From Bacteroidota bacterium (lineage in GTDB: Bacteria > Bacteroidota > Bacteroidia > Bacteroidales > Lentimicrobiaceae), in NCBI GenBank assembly GCA_009773515.1, contig WSXX01000014.1, positions 61,160 to 125,159 on the forward strand: 64,000 nucleotides of DNA, given 5' to 3'. The notes below the pieces were generated by a model that saw only the letters and a list, made by a program, of their open reading frames with translations, was not told the origin of the DNA and did no database searches. Positions 19,784-29,011 of the stretch are shown piece by piece; the first letter of the stretch is position 1, and the number at the start of each line of letters is the position of its first letter. The translations under genes and the position numbers were made by a program.

Positions 19784-20209
19784 CTATTTGGTAGTTTTTC
19801 CTTCCATTGCTGTGAAAACGCTGTCGATGGGTTCCCACAGTTCAATTTTGTTGCCTTCATTATCCATTATGTGGACGAATTTTCCATAATCATAGGTTTC
19901 AATTTCGTCAACAACAGTTACTCCGTTTTCTTTTAGAGCATTGACCAGCGCTTCTATATTCTGAACACGATAATTGATCATAAACTCCTTTTTGGAAGGG
20001 AGAAAATATTCACTGCCCTTCTGAAAAGGACTCCATTGAAGATAATTAATTTCTTCAGGCCGGTTGGCATTTCTAAATTCAAAAGTTGACCCCCATTCAT
20101 TTACTTCAAGTCCCAGGTTTTTACTGTACCATTCTTTTGTTTCATTTGGGTTGTCGGAGAAAAAGAAAATTCCGCCTATTCCTGTTACTTTTGGCTGGTT
20201 GTCATTCAT
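19784..20209 (-). CDS. VOC/glyoxalase-like protein
   Basis: A 141-residue protein of the vicinal oxygen chelate fold with two beta-alpha-beta-beta-beta modules: GIGGIFFFSDNPNETKEWYSKNLGLEV at the start and VHIMDNEGNKIELWEP near the end, the latter being the usual metal-ligand glutamate strand. The substrate is unknown; family members include glyoxalases, dioxygenases and drug-binding proteins. Its start overlaps the end of the upstream FloA-like gene by 8 bases, so the two are translationally coupled. Confidence 0.85.
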   Translation of the reverse strand: MNDNQPKVTGIGGIFFFSDNPNETKEWYSKNLGLEVNEWGSTFEFRNANRPEEINYLQWSPFQKGSEYFLPSKKEFMINYRVQNIEALVNALKENGVTVVDEIETYDYGKFVHIMDNEGNKIELWEPIDSVFTAMEGKTTK

Positions 20210-20603
20210 GGTTTGGATTTAGTTTTGATTCATTCATTATTACTTCCGATATTTTTATCCCTTTAAAGTCTAATGCAGCAGCCTTTTCAAAAGGAAGGTT
20301 TATGCCGGCTATTTTTGCAGAAATCATTCCCATGACGACATTCAAAATATTGCCACCTGCCTTTGCGTGTGCTTCCAGTTGATCACGATCAAGAACTACA
20401 CCTGCTTTTGCTGACAAAATTAGTCCATTTACAATTTCAGTAACAGGAGATTTCCGAAGCCTCATGAAAAACAATTCCAATAAAGTAATCCTCACACCTG
20501 AGAGTGATGCGGCAAACCATGTGCCGACAGGAACAAAATAAAGGAAAATGAAAATTGCGATAAGGGCTAATAAACCAATAATAACCGGAGAAAAATGTTC
20601 CAT
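20202..20603 (-). CDS. Short flotillin-like FloA N-terminal protein
   Basis: A 133-residue protein matching the first third of FloA (UPF0365/YqfA). It has a membrane hairpin segment (IIGLLALIAIFIFLYFVPVGTWFAAS) followed by the FloA blocks ELFFMRLRKSPVTEIVNGLI, SAKAGVVLDRDQLEAHAKAGGN and INLPFEKAAALDFKG. Normal FloA has about 330 residues with a long SPFH core and C-terminal oligomerisation region; here the frame stops after SEVIMNESKLNPNHE and the following DNA encodes the VOC protein. It may be a truncated gene or a small stand-alone membrane protein. The intact start, clean hydrophobic segment and coupling to the next gene favour expression. Confidence 0.75.
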   Translation of the reverse strand: MEHFSPVIIGLLALIAIFIFLYFVPVGTWFAASLSGVRITLLELFFMRLRKSPVTEIVNGLILSAKAGVVLDRDQLEAHAKAGGNILNVVMGMISAKIAGINLPFEKAAALDFKGIKISEVIMNESKLNPNHE

Positions 20604-20688
20604 TTTGATTTTGAAATTTGTGTGTGATTTATTTAAAATTTCACGGCTACCTCAAATAAAATGCAGGTAGAAGAATAATTTGTCAGTT

Positions 20689-21489
20689 TTATTCCAGGTC
20701 TTTCTCATAATGCATCCAGGAATATGTATCACCATCCTTAACGGTTGTCGTTACATAATACTTGTTATCAACTTTGATATAAGTGAAATATCTCTTGAAA
20801 TACCAGACAAAAAATACATTTCCTAGTGTAGGATTTTCTATTTCTGTAAAATCAAGCCATATTTCACGGGGTTCTCCAACTTTAAAAGCTCTGAACTGGC
20901 CTTGATAATAACTGTTGTCTTCTAATACTCTGTTGCCGGTTGGATCTATTTTATAAATAAACTCACCACCATAAACGGCATATCCACTTGGCTGAAAAGC
21001 AGGGAATATCCAAACTGTCAAAGTATTGTCATCGTTTTGACTTATATATTGATTGAAAGTAATGTTTATCGAATCTTTAATTGCTTTTATCTGGTTGTTG
21101 GCCGTTTTTAAAGCTCTTGAATATCTGCAAAGCAAAGAAGTATCAACAGACTCGAAAATTCTTGAAACTTTATATGCAGTATCAACCAGGTAATGAAAAA
21201 CCAAATCAAACTTGTTGTTGTCGTATTTTCCGTAAACGGCATGCCAGTTTTTATCATCTGTCTGAAAACAGAACCATTCCTCTCCCAGTCGATGAAGTTC
21301 TGAAGTATCCTGTATCATAACACTGTCCGATGTCCACCAGGCAATTGCATCATACATATATAGCCATTCAGCAGTCTGGGCTTTTTGATTAAAGTCTTTA
21401 ATGTCAAAAGACAATACGTTGTTTTTCTGTCCGAAACTTGTCAACGACATAAGGATTAAAAATGCTGCTGCTAATCTTTGTTTATTCAT
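20689..21489 (-). CDS. Secreted hypothetical protein
   Basis: A 266-residue protein of unknown function with a signal peptide (MNKQRLAAAFLILMSLTSFGQ). The ATG at 21489 is preferred over 21585 because the latter adds a 32-residue tail before the signal peptide. The mature part has AEWLYMYDAIAWWTSDSVM near the start, a central helical part with the cysteine of LLCRYSRALK, and a tyrosine/tryptophan-rich beta-strand end (WYFKRYFTYIKVDNKYYVTTTV). It probably resides in the periplasm. It is the first of a run of minus-strand hypotheticals; no family was recognised. Confidence 0.7.
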   Translation of the reverse strand: MNKQRLAAAFLILMSLTSFGQKNNVLSFDIKDFNQKAQTAEWLYMYDAIAWWTSDSVMIQDTSELHRLGEEWFCFQTDDKNWHAVYGKYDNNKFDLVFHYLVDTAYKVSRIFESVDTSLLCRYSRALKTANNQIKAIKDSINITFNQYISQNDDNTLTVWIFPAFQPSGYAVYGGEFIYKIDPTGNRVLEDNSYYQGQFRAFKVGEPREIWLDFTEIENPTLGNVFFVWYFKRYFTYIKVDNKYYVTTTVKDGDTYSWMHYEKDLE

Positions 21490-21566
21490 CAATGAAAAGG
21501 CTTTTAAAGAATGGTTAAATTGTTTGGTAATTGAAAAAAGAAAAGACAAAGCAAATATGTCTAGAA

Positions 21567-21860
21567 TTAACCTTCTCTTCTCCATTTTTTAGACTTTGAA
21601 TTATAAATTTTTGATGTACCCAAATTAAGTCCATACCAAACTTCATACTCTGTTGAGTCTATTTTGGTATAAAATGAAAGATGCATTTGTCTATCATCTA
21701 ATCCAATTTCTTTAACGTTCTCTGGGAATCTTCCTGTTTCAAGACTATATCTCTCAACTTTTTCAATTATAAGTTCAGCATGTTTTTGTCTTTCGCAGAT
21801 AATATTACAACAACTTGAAATAAACAGAACAATGGTCAATATGATTGCTATTTGTCTCAT
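21567..21860 (-). CDS. Small lipoprotein, hypothetical
   Basis: A 97-residue protein with a lipoprotein signal peptide (MRQIAIILTIVLFISSC). The mature part contains AELIIEKVERYSLETGRFPENVKEIGL, a helix-then-turn pattern that resembles the processed end of type II pseudopilins, but there is no prepilin motif, so the likeness is probably only structural. It ends GTSKIYNSKSKKWRREG. It lies 6 bases after the next upstream gene, so they probably form an operon. Function unknown. Confidence 0.6.
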   Translation of the reverse strand: MRQIAIILTIVLFISSCCNIICERQKHAELIIEKVERYSLETGRFPENVKEIGLDDRQMHLSFYTKIDSTEYEVWYGLNLGTSKIYNSKSKKWRREG

Positions 21861-21866
21861 GGTTCG

Positions 21867-22577
21867 TTATCTATGTAAATCATCTTCAATAATTGGAAAA
21901 CCAATTGGAATGTAGTCAAAGTCAAAGACCAATTCATTTTGCTTTTCTATGCAGCTGTTAACTATAATAGAAACACTTTTGATCTTGTCAGAAGCAATCA
22001 TTAAATAACGATTTTTGTCGGCTCTCCCTCTTTTTTCTGTAAAAACAGCAATTCCCCTATTGCTGTCAATTATATGGATTTTGAGTACTCTCTCTCTTTT
22101 ATTTATACCAGACAGTTTAAACTTATATTTATTGTCACTGATTTTCTTTTGCATGATGATTTTATTGCCAACCGGACCTTCGCCAGTCCAGTCTATATAG
22201 GTTGAGTCATTAATCGAAACTTTGAAATGAAATAAGAAATCACACGGATGATAAACATAATACTCGCCTCCATATTGCTTCAATACGATCCAATTGGTAA
22301 TAGGAATTATGGGAGTTCTTATGGTTAAAATGGGCTTATCTTCTTTAAGATAGTCAATTGAATACTTATAACTCGCTGAGTCATATTGATCGAAATCCCA
22401 ATTGTTTATTCTATCATAGAATTTACTGTTTCTGTTGCTGTCAAAATAAATAGATTGCGAAGTACCAAGTAAACTGTCCTTTTGAATAAATACGGTATCA
22501 GAAGTTATCACTTGCCCAGAAAGAGGAAAAGTTAACCCAATTATTGTTAGTGCCAGTATGTTTCGGAGCGTCATCAC
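21867..22577 (-). CDS. Secreted hypothetical protein
   Basis: A 236-residue protein with a signal peptide (MMTLRNILALTIIGLTFPLSGQ) and no other membrane segment. It has alternating strand patterns, one WDFDQYDSASYKYSIDYL segment and a C-terminal FDFDYIPIGFPIIEDDLHR. No family was recognised. The start overlaps the stop of the upstream gene by 4 bases (ATGA), so it is co-transcribed with that barrel protein, and the small lipoprotein follows 6 bases later. Confidence 0.65.
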   Translation of the reverse strand: MMTLRNILALTIIGLTFPLSGQVITSDTVFIQKDSLLGTSQSIYFDSNRNSKFYDRINNWDFDQYDSASYKYSIDYLKEDKPILTIRTPIIPITNWIVLKQYGGEYYVYHPCDFLFHFKVSINDSTYIDWTGEGPVGNKIIMQKKISDNKYKFKLSGINKRERVLKIHIIDSNRGIAVFTEKRGRADKNRYLMIASDKIKSVSIIVNSCIEKQNELVFDFDYIPIGFPIIEDDLHR

Positions 22578-23245
22578 CTCAATTTATATTTCAAATTCAA
22601 AACCATCATCGGAAAAATCATTCCATTTCCACAGGTTTCCATATAGCCCATTCCGGGAATGAATTTGGTGTAACCATACAAATCATGAAAGCTCTTCGAA
22701 GGCATTGAGATCTGAACACCGAAATCAGTGCTAAGCTGATCCGAAATTCTAAAATTATAACCAGCGGTACCTGTCAATCCTATGATAAATATTTGATGGT
22801 TCAGTTTTTCAACCTGACTATCGGGAATTTCAAAATCAGTATATTCAGCTTTTTCATAAATCATTGAGTTCGTTATAAGTGCCCCTATGTAGAAGTAACT
22901 CTTTTTCTCAGCTGATTTCCTGAAATTATATTTCATTCCGAGTTTTAAATATCCACCGGATTGCTTTTTCATTGAATAACCATTGTTCCCGCAATCGTAG
23001 TGAGGGGATAAAACGTTTCCAATGAAATCAAATGAATTTGCGTAATTCATGGTATAGCCCGGATTTATAATCAAGGTGTATGACGGTTTGAATGACAATT
23101 CATAAGTCATGTCGATGGTGGTGGCAGGGATTTGTAACAAATTAATCCCGATGTTGTGATTCCATTTTTCTTTCACTTGCCCGGATACATTTACACTTAT
23201 CATCGCGATAATTCCGGAAAGGATAATTTTAAGACTTTGGTTCAT
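22574..23245 (-). CDS. Outer-membrane beta-barrel-like protein
   Basis: A 223-residue protein with a signal peptide (MNQSLKIILSGIIAMISVNVSGQ) and about eight amphipathic strands, for example YTLIINPGYTMNYANSFDF, GYLKLGMKYNFRK and IIGLTGTAGYNFRI. It ends in MVLNLKYKLR, a plausible barrel-insertion strand. The first gene of a three-gene minus-strand cluster (barrel, secreted protein, small lipoprotein). Function unknown; the family appears to be a lineage-specific small porin-like barrel. Confidence 0.6.
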   Translation of the reverse strand: MNQSLKIILSGIIAMISVNVSGQVKEKWNHNIGINLLQIPATTIDMTYELSFKPSYTLIINPGYTMNYANSFDFIGNVLSPHYDCGNNGYSMKKQSGGYLKLGMKYNFRKSAEKKSYFYIGALITNSMIYEKAEYTDFEIPDSQVEKLNHQIFIIGLTGTAGYNFRISDQLSTDFGVQISMPSKSFHDLYGYTKFIPGMGYMETCGNGMIFPMMVLNLKYKLR

Positions 23246-23306
23246 TTTGTTTTCATTTAATCGGGATAGTTATTGATAAAGAGCGGGCTAAATCGCATAA
23301 AGTGAT

Positions 23307-23873
23307 TTAAAAATTATTCATGAAATAAAAATTCATGATCAACATAATCGGAAGTCCGGTTATTAACAATAGTCCTGCAGGAATCCAACGAGAAGGTTCC
23401 AGCTCCTTTGAATAATCGGGTTTAAAAGCAATCACTCGTTCTCTGATGAATGTGGTCATCTCCAGTTCTTTCAGAAAATTGAAATTGAACATCTGAGAAC
23501 TCATGCCTGGCATTATCAATATTTTCTTTGATTCTCCGGATTCTTTATCAAAATACTTTAATGAAATCATAACCGGATTAATCATAGCCAATTGAGATAC
23601 CCATTCAATATCTTTATAATCAACGGTTTTCTGTTCACGAAACGACTTAATTACTAGATGATCTTGTTTGGCTTCAACGCTTTTCAGTCTGACCATCATG
23701 ATCAACATCCAAGCCATTGCCCACACAAATAGCAAAGCAACACCACGTGACCAATCATATGAGAAGGCATCATTTGCATTCCATGAGGTGATGATTCCAA
23801 TTAAAATTACTCCACCCCAGACCGGAGTAAATAGGTATTTATATACAAAGGTCATTGAAGAGCTCTTATACAT
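23307..23873 (-). CDS. Membrane protein with PH-like domain, hypothetical
   Basis: A 188-residue protein with two N-terminal membrane helices (about 12-28 and 42-62), a soluble middle (about 65-150, VEAKQDHLVIKSFREQKTVDYKDIEW) that has the strand pattern of bacterial PH-like domains (bPH2/DUF304 type), and one C-terminal membrane helix (GLLLITGLPIMLIMNFYF). Function unknown. It sits upstream of the barrel gene by 61 bases and may be independently transcribed. Confidence 0.6.
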   Translation of the reverse strand: MYKSSSMTFVYKYLFTPVWGGVILIGIITSWNANDAFSYDWSRGVALLFVWAMAWMLIMMVRLKSVEAKQDHLVIKSFREQKTVDYKDIEWVSQLAMINPVMISLKYFDKESGESKKILIMPGMSSQMFNFNFLKELEMTTFIRERVIAFKPDYSKELEPSRWIPAGLLLITGLPIMLIMNFYFMNNF

Positions 23874-24108
23874 ATTTCATTTTTTAGGTTGATGGTTTTA
23901 TTGAAGGGTACATATCTGGTTTAGGCAGTAAATGTATTAAAATTTATTTGCAGCACAACTTAATGAACCGATTAACAATGCCTGAGCGTATTTGCTGCGG
24001 CAAAGTGAAAAACGGGCATACCGTAAGCCAGCAACCTGAGTAGCCTACTGATGATTAACCTCTATTTGCCTTATTAACTGATGATCAGCTATTTTTTCCT
24101 CTTCTATC

Positions 24109-27100
24109 CTACTTCCCAAAGTACTTCTGAATCAATGCAATCAAGTCATTTTGACCAATAGGCTTCGCAATATAATCGTTGCATCCCGCTTCAATTGCTT
24201 TTTCCCGGTCAGTTGATTGCCCAAAAGCAGTTTGCGCGATTATGACAACATCTTTGTTAAATTCCCTGATTTTTCGGGTGACTTCATAGCCGTTCATTTC
24301 CGGCATTTGAATATCCATCAAAACCAAATCTGTATCAGGATTCTTTTTGCAAACTTCAAAGGCTTCAATGCCTGTTCTTGCTTTTAAGATTTCTTTGCCA
24401 AACATTTTCACTGAGTTGTCAAGCAAAAGTTCCGATACTTCGTCGTCTTCTGCTATCAGTATTTTCAGTTTTCTTATCTGATCGGTTTTATTTGAAGTCG
24501 TATATTGCTGAACAACAATTTCTTTCGCAGGATGAGCACTGTATGGTAAAGTGAAATAAAATGTTGAGCCACTTCCTTCCACGCTTTCCACCCAAATTTT
24601 ACCGCCAAGCATTTCCACGTATGCCCTGGTAATCGATAATCCTAAACCGGCACCCTGCCGTGCCATTTTATCTGTAATATCTGCCTGAATAAAACGCTCA
24701 AATATGGCTTCCTGCCTGTCTTTTGGAATCCCTATGCCTGTGTCTTTTACATAAAATTCCAGGTAATCATCCTTCCTGAAGTAACCAAATTCAATGGAGC
24801 CCCTGTTTGTGAATTTAATGGCATTTTTAACCAGGTTGGTCAGTATAGCATAAACTTTTTCGCGGTCGGTTGTGATGGTGGCTTCCAAAGCCGGCAAAGG
24901 GGTGTTAAATTTGAGCTTCATTCCTTTGGCTTCCACCTCAGGTTTAAAAAAGGTATAGATGTATTCAATTTGTTCGTTGATATTGGATTCCTTCAAATCC
25001 AGTTTCATCAATCCGGCTTCAATTTTCGAGATGTCAACAATGTCGTTGATAATATTGAGCATTCGGGTACCACTTTTTTCGATAATCCTGATGTAATCCT
25101 GCTGCTCCTCACCGGTAAGGTCTGGTTTTTTCAGTAATTCGGCAAAACCGAGAATGCCATTCATTGGTGTGCGGATTTCATGGCTCATATTGGCCAGAAA
25201 AGCTGATTTGAGGCGGTCGGATTCTTCAGCGTGTAGTTTGGCTGTCTCAAGGTTCTCCTCTGAAATTTTCAATTCGTCAATATCGGTGCATGTGCCAAAC
25301 CATTTAAGGACAGAGCCGTCTGCATCCAGCACCGGCACACCGCGAACCAGCCACCATTTGTACTCGCCATCAAAACGACGAAGGCGACATTCGAGCGAAT
25401 AGGTTGCCAAATTGGTTGTTGCGTTTTGCCATGCATCCCAGGCACGCTCCTGATCATCGGGATGGAAAGGTTTGTTCCAACCGTGGCCATAACTTTCTTC
25501 AAGGCTTAGCCCTGTATAATCTACCCATTGCTGATTGAAGAAAATATTCCATCCATCAGAGCGGGTAATCCATACAATCTGTGGCATTGACTCTGCCAGT
25601 AAACGAAACTCGGATTCGCTTTTTGATAAAGCTTCTTCTGCCTGCTTGCTCTCAGTAATATCTCTAAATTCGACAGTTCTGGCACTTTTACCTTTATATG
25701 GAACATTTCTTGCCTCTATGAGCAAAGGAAACAATTCACCATTTTTGCGCATGCCAATGGCTTCATAAGGTTTTTCGTAACTTGCCAGAATGTTATTTAA
25801 TACCAGATCCCTTGAATCTGGGGCTATAAGCATTAAACCGTCCATTCCAACAAGTTCATCATATGAATAGCCTGTCATTTCGGATAGTCCCAGATTACAT
25901 TCTAAAATCTTTCCTTTGTCGTGGATGGCAATACCACCAAAAGAAGCATTATGCAATGCTTTAAAACGCTCTTCGCTCTCCTTTAAAGCCATTTCAACAG
26001 CATATCTCTCTGTTACATCTGAAAAAACCAAAACCACACCGCTAATTTTGCCATCTTTGTTTCTAATGGGTGCAGCACTGTCGGCAATCTGATATTCGAT
26101 GCCTTCTCTGGAAATCAAAACAGTATGATTGGCAAGGCCTATTATTGCTCCGTTTTCCAGTACTTTTTTCACTGGGTTGGCTGCAGTTTGACGGGTTTCG
26201 GCATTTATGATTTTAAAAACTTCGGGTAAGGGTTTGCCCAATGCGTCTTTCAGATCCCAGCCGCACAGCTTTTCTGCTACGGGATTTATGTTTACAATCA
26301 ATCCATCAATATCGGTTGAAATTACGCCATCTCCTATGGAATGGAGTGTGATGGCCAGACTTTCTTCACTTTTACGCACCGCGTCCTCTGCCAACTTTCG
26401 AGCAGTGATTTCGCGCAACACGCCATCTTCGCCAGTATACCGACCCTCACTGTCATAGTGGGCTTTGGAATTGAGCTCAAACCAATACACTACGCCGTTT
26501 TTCGCTGCAATACGAAATTTGAGTCCTTGTGTGAGTTTTCGTTGCTCCTGCTGCGCCTGTATAAAAGAATTTATAACAATTTCGTGGTCTTCAGGATGGA
26601 CAAAATTCAGAAATGGTGAGCCTATGGAGTCTTGCAATGAATAACCAAATCGTTCGAGGGCTGGACTATTAATTGTTGAAATTTCTCCTGCTTTATTAAG
26701 AGAATAAATTATGTCAGGCACATTGTCTGCAAGCAATCTATAACGCTCTTCGTTTTTGCGCAGTTCCTCCTCCGCCTGCTTGCGCCCGGTAATGTCGAAG
26801 CAATGTCCGATGTATCCGAAAAATACTCCCCTACTGTTGAAATTTGGTGTACCTATGTCCAATAACCACCTGTATTCACCGCTTGAATGACGCAAGCGGT
26901 ATTCCATTTCGAAAGGTTCATTTTTGTCAAATGCTGTTACATAGGTTTCAAGGCATCTGTCGAAGTCATCCGGATGAACCCCTTCAGTCCAGCCATTTCC
27001 CATTTCCTGTTGCAGGGTTCTTCCTGTGAATTTCAGCCAAGGATCGTTAAAATAATTACACAACTTATCGAGGCCTGAAGTCCAGATCAGAGCTGAGCCG

Positions 27101-27939
27101 GAGTTTGCCAGATTCCGGTACTGAATCTCACTTTCGCGCAATGCCGCCTCTGCCTTTTTGCGCTCTGTGATATCATTCATTACTACAAGTGTAGCAGTAT
27201 CTTCATTAAAACGTATTGTTTGAGCCTGCGTTTCAACCTCCAATATACTGCCATCCAGTTTAATATATTTTTGCTCCTGAATGTTAACATACCCTTTTTC
27301 GGAAAGTAATTTTGCATTTTCAATTGCAAGCTCATGAAAATCGGGATGAATAAGTTCAAATATATGCTTACCTAAAAGTTCATTTTCAGTTTTTGCACCA
27401 AAAAGCTGAACTGCAGCCGGATTAAAATAGATTGTTTTCCAATCATGTATGATTCCCATTGCTACAGGCGAAATCGCAATTAAGTTGCGGTATTCTGCTT
27501 CGCTTTCTCTCAATGCTTTTTCAGCACGTGTTTTTTCAGTAATGTCTTGTAATATGCAGTGTGTTTGCTTAAATTCTCCGTTTGAATCATATCCTATTTT
27601 GCCGTCAAAAGCGATAAATAAAACAGAGCCATTCTTATGCACCATTTCAACTGTGCTGTGAATATGCCCCTGCGCTTTAAATACAGGAAATCGCTCACGA
27701 AACCCATCCTTAAAAGCGGGTGTAAGGAAATCGCCAAACCACTTACCAATAACTTCATCGCGTTTGTAACCCAGGGTGTCAATCCATTGTTGGTTTATCT
27801 CAATGAAGTTTCCATCAAAATCGAGGGATTGATAGCCTAAAGGAGCAGCGTTAAACAAAAGCCGGAACTGTTCAGTACTCTCCTGCATTGCCAGTAACTC
27901 CTTTATGAGTTCTTCTTTGGTTTTGTCCTGAATGTCCAT
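24109..27939 (-). CDS. Seven-PAS hybrid sensor histidine kinase
   Basis: A 1276-residue cytoplasmic sensor. Seven PAS/PAC modules in a row can be counted by the recurring S/N-E-x-x-Y/F-R-x-L start and the ITERKKAEEAL-type linkers (residues about 15-140, 145-270, 275-395, 400-520, 525-650, 655-775, 780-905). HisKA follows with the phospho-acceptor in NMSHEIRTPMNGILGF, then HATPase (KDTGIGIPKD, GAGLGLSI), and a C-terminal receiver (AEDDE, VLMDIQMPEMNG, TAFGQSTDREKAIEAG). There are no membrane helices. PAS domains 3 and 7 are the WxxGxHPDD type. It may sense redox or small ligands. It has its own upstream region with a palindrome; no partner regulator is adjacent. Confidence 0.94.
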   Translation of the reverse strand: MDIQDKTKEELIKELLAMQESTEQFRLLFNAAPLGYQSLDFDGNFIEINQQWIDTLGYKRDEVIGKWFGDFLTPAFKDGFRERFPVFKAQGHIHSTVEMVHKNGSVLFIAFDGKIGYDSNGEFKQTHCILQDITEKTRAEKALRESEAEYRNLIAISPVAMGIIHDWKTIYFNPAAVQLFGAKTENELLGKHIFELIHPDFHELAIENAKLLSEKGYVNIQEQKYIKLDGSILEVETQAQTIRFNEDTATLVVMNDITERKKAEAALRESEIQYRNLANSGSALIWTSGLDKLCNYFNDPWLKFTGRTLQQEMGNGWTEGVHPDDFDRCLETYVTAFDKNEPFEMEYRLRHSSGEYRWLLDIGTPNFNSRGVFFGYIGHCFDITGRKQAEEELRKNEERYRLLADNVPDIIYSLNKAGEISTINSPALERFGYSLQDSIGSPFLNFVHPEDHEIVINSFIQAQQEQRKLTQGLKFRIAAKNGVVYWFELNSKAHYDSEGRYTGEDGVLREITARKLAEDAVRKSEESLAITLHSIGDGVISTDIDGLIVNINPVAEKLCGWDLKDALGKPLPEVFKIINAETRQTAANPVKKVLENGAIIGLANHTVLISREGIEYQIADSAAPIRNKDGKISGVVLVFSDVTERYAVEMALKESEERFKALHNASFGGIAIHDKGKILECNLGLSEMTGYSYDELVGMDGLMLIAPDSRDLVLNNILASYEKPYEAIGMRKNGELFPLLIEARNVPYKGKSARTVEFRDITESKQAEEALSKSESEFRLLAESMPQIVWITRSDGWNIFFNQQWVDYTGLSLEESYGHGWNKPFHPDDQERAWDAWQNATTNLATYSLECRLRRFDGEYKWWLVRGVPVLDADGSVLKWFGTCTDIDELKISEENLETAKLHAEESDRLKSAFLANMSHEIRTPMNGILGFAELLKKPDLTGEEQQDYIRIIEKSGTRMLNIINDIVDISKIEAGLMKLDLKESNINEQIEYIYTFFKPEVEAKGMKLKFNTPLPALEATITTDREKVYAILTNLVKNAIKFTNRGSIEFGYFRKDDYLEFYVKDTGIGIPKDRQEAIFERFIQADITDKMARQGAGLGLSITRAYVEMLGGKIWVESVEGSGSTFYFTLPYSAHPAKEIVVQQYTTSNKTDQIRKLKILIAEDDEVSELLLDNSVKMFGKEILKARTGIEAFEVCKKNPDTDLVLMDIQMPEMNGYEVTRKIREFNKDVVIIAQTAFGQSTDREKAIEAGCNDYIAKPIGQNDLIALIQKYFGK

Positions 27940-28298
27940 AACAAAATTTATTGTTAAGATGAAAAACTATGTACCGCTGTTCGCAGACAATTCTTTAGGT
28001 ATATATCCGGTATTGGATATATTTCCGGCTTTGTCTGAATTTCAAAGTAAAAAACAGATTATCGTATCAAATATAATAACTTTTCTTTGCCATGCAACAT
28101 GAGGAAACTTTAATACATAGCCTTTTCAGCAGACTCTATTTTAAGTTACTGCGATCGCTTGTTGATGCTATAATTGGCAATTAAAATAAACAAAAATGAA
28201 ATTATCGGCAGGGTTATCAGAGTCAATTTCAGAGTCTTCCTTTTCTTTATGATTTCATCTTTCTGTTTTATTTAAAGTTGTGCACCGAATGAGTTTCG
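27940..28298. other. Upstream region of the seven-PAS kinase gene
   Basis: Contains TATATTTG on the minus strand (28068-28075), a possible -7 box, and a perfect inverted repeat ATATATCC/GGATATAT (28001-28022) between it and the kinase start. Between 28255 and 28150 on the minus strand is a 38-codon frame with a basic start and one membrane-like segment, but no start codon, so it is not called as a gene. Confidence 0.5.
28001..28022 (-). promoter_or_regulatory. Inverted repeat upstream of the kinase gene
   Basis: ATATATCC and GGATATAT are perfect 8-base inverted repeats separated by GGTATT, about 60 bases before the kinase ATG and downstream of the possible -7 box. It may be an operator or a weak leader hairpin. 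Confidence 0.35.
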
Positions 28299-28886
28299 TT
28301 ACTTTCCATAACGGTAATGTCCGATTATTTTGAAACTGAATAAACAGTCCTCCATAACTTGACCTGCTCCAATGTTGTGAAAGATTAAATGTCTTTGCCC
28401 GTCGGCTGCTTTTTTCTTTGAAACGATTCCAATATGGGTTATTGCACCGCCAAGATTCCAGCATACCACATCGCCCGGAAAATAGTCATCGGGATTCTGT
28501 GATATTTGTTTTACAGTGCCATGTCTTGAAAAAAATGTCATAAGATTCGGGACTCTTCTGTGGTCTATATTTTTATCTGGTTTACTGAGTCCCCAATTTT
28601 TTGGATACTTGCTGAAATTCGCTTTCATGTCTTCATGCACTTCTTTTTGCAAGTCAATTCCGAGTTTTCTGTAGGCGCGAATGATAACATCAGTGCACAC
28701 ACCTTTGCCGGCAGGGATGTCGCCATTCGGGTAGCTAATCCGAAAATATGAAGGGTCATACTTAACTCTTTGCTTTGTCAGAATTACTGCAGAGTCGGCG
28801 AGCCGGTCATAAAAATTGGTTTGACCGAGCGCTGCACTTACCGTCAGTATGTAAAAAGCAATATTCAGAAGTGTTTTTCTCATCAT
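28299..28886 (-). CDS. DUF1287 protein (NlpC/P60-like fold)
   Basis: A 195-residue exported protein with a signal peptide (MRKTLLNIAFYILTVSAALGQ). The DUF1287 blocks are complete: YPNGDIPAGKGVCTDVIIRAYR with the putative catalytic cysteine, NIDHRRVPNL, and the histidine in ITHIGIVSKKK. The family is thought to be papain/NlpC-P60-like hydrolases acting on peptidoglycan or peptides, but its substrate is unproven. The ATG at 28886 (or 28883) is preferred over 28904 because it places the signal peptide at the N-terminus. It is monocistronic. Confidence 0.82.
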   Translation of the reverse strand: MMRKTLLNIAFYILTVSAALGQTNFYDRLADSAVILTKQRVKYDPSYFRISYPNGDIPAGKGVCTDVIIRAYRKLGIDLQKEVHEDMKANFSKYPKNWGLSKPDKNIDHRRVPNLMTFFSRHGTVKQISQNPDDYFPGDVVCWNLGGAITHIGIVSKKKAADGQRHLIFHNIGAGQVMEDCLFSFKIIGHYRYGK

Positions 28887-29011
28887 AAAAAAGCTAACGG
28901 CCATGCAGTATTTTATGTTGCTTGTTAACGCACAAAAATTTACCGTTTTCTTTTTCGGTTTAAATGCTGAAATTAACCAATATCACTAACTGATATGCAT
29001 ATTTGATATTG

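Noticed and set aside
28140..28298. A 38-codon minus-strand frame with a basic start and one hydrophobic segment after the DUF1287 gene
   Set aside because: It has no ATG, GTG or TTG in a useful place and follows a stop directly; it could be chance or a remnant.
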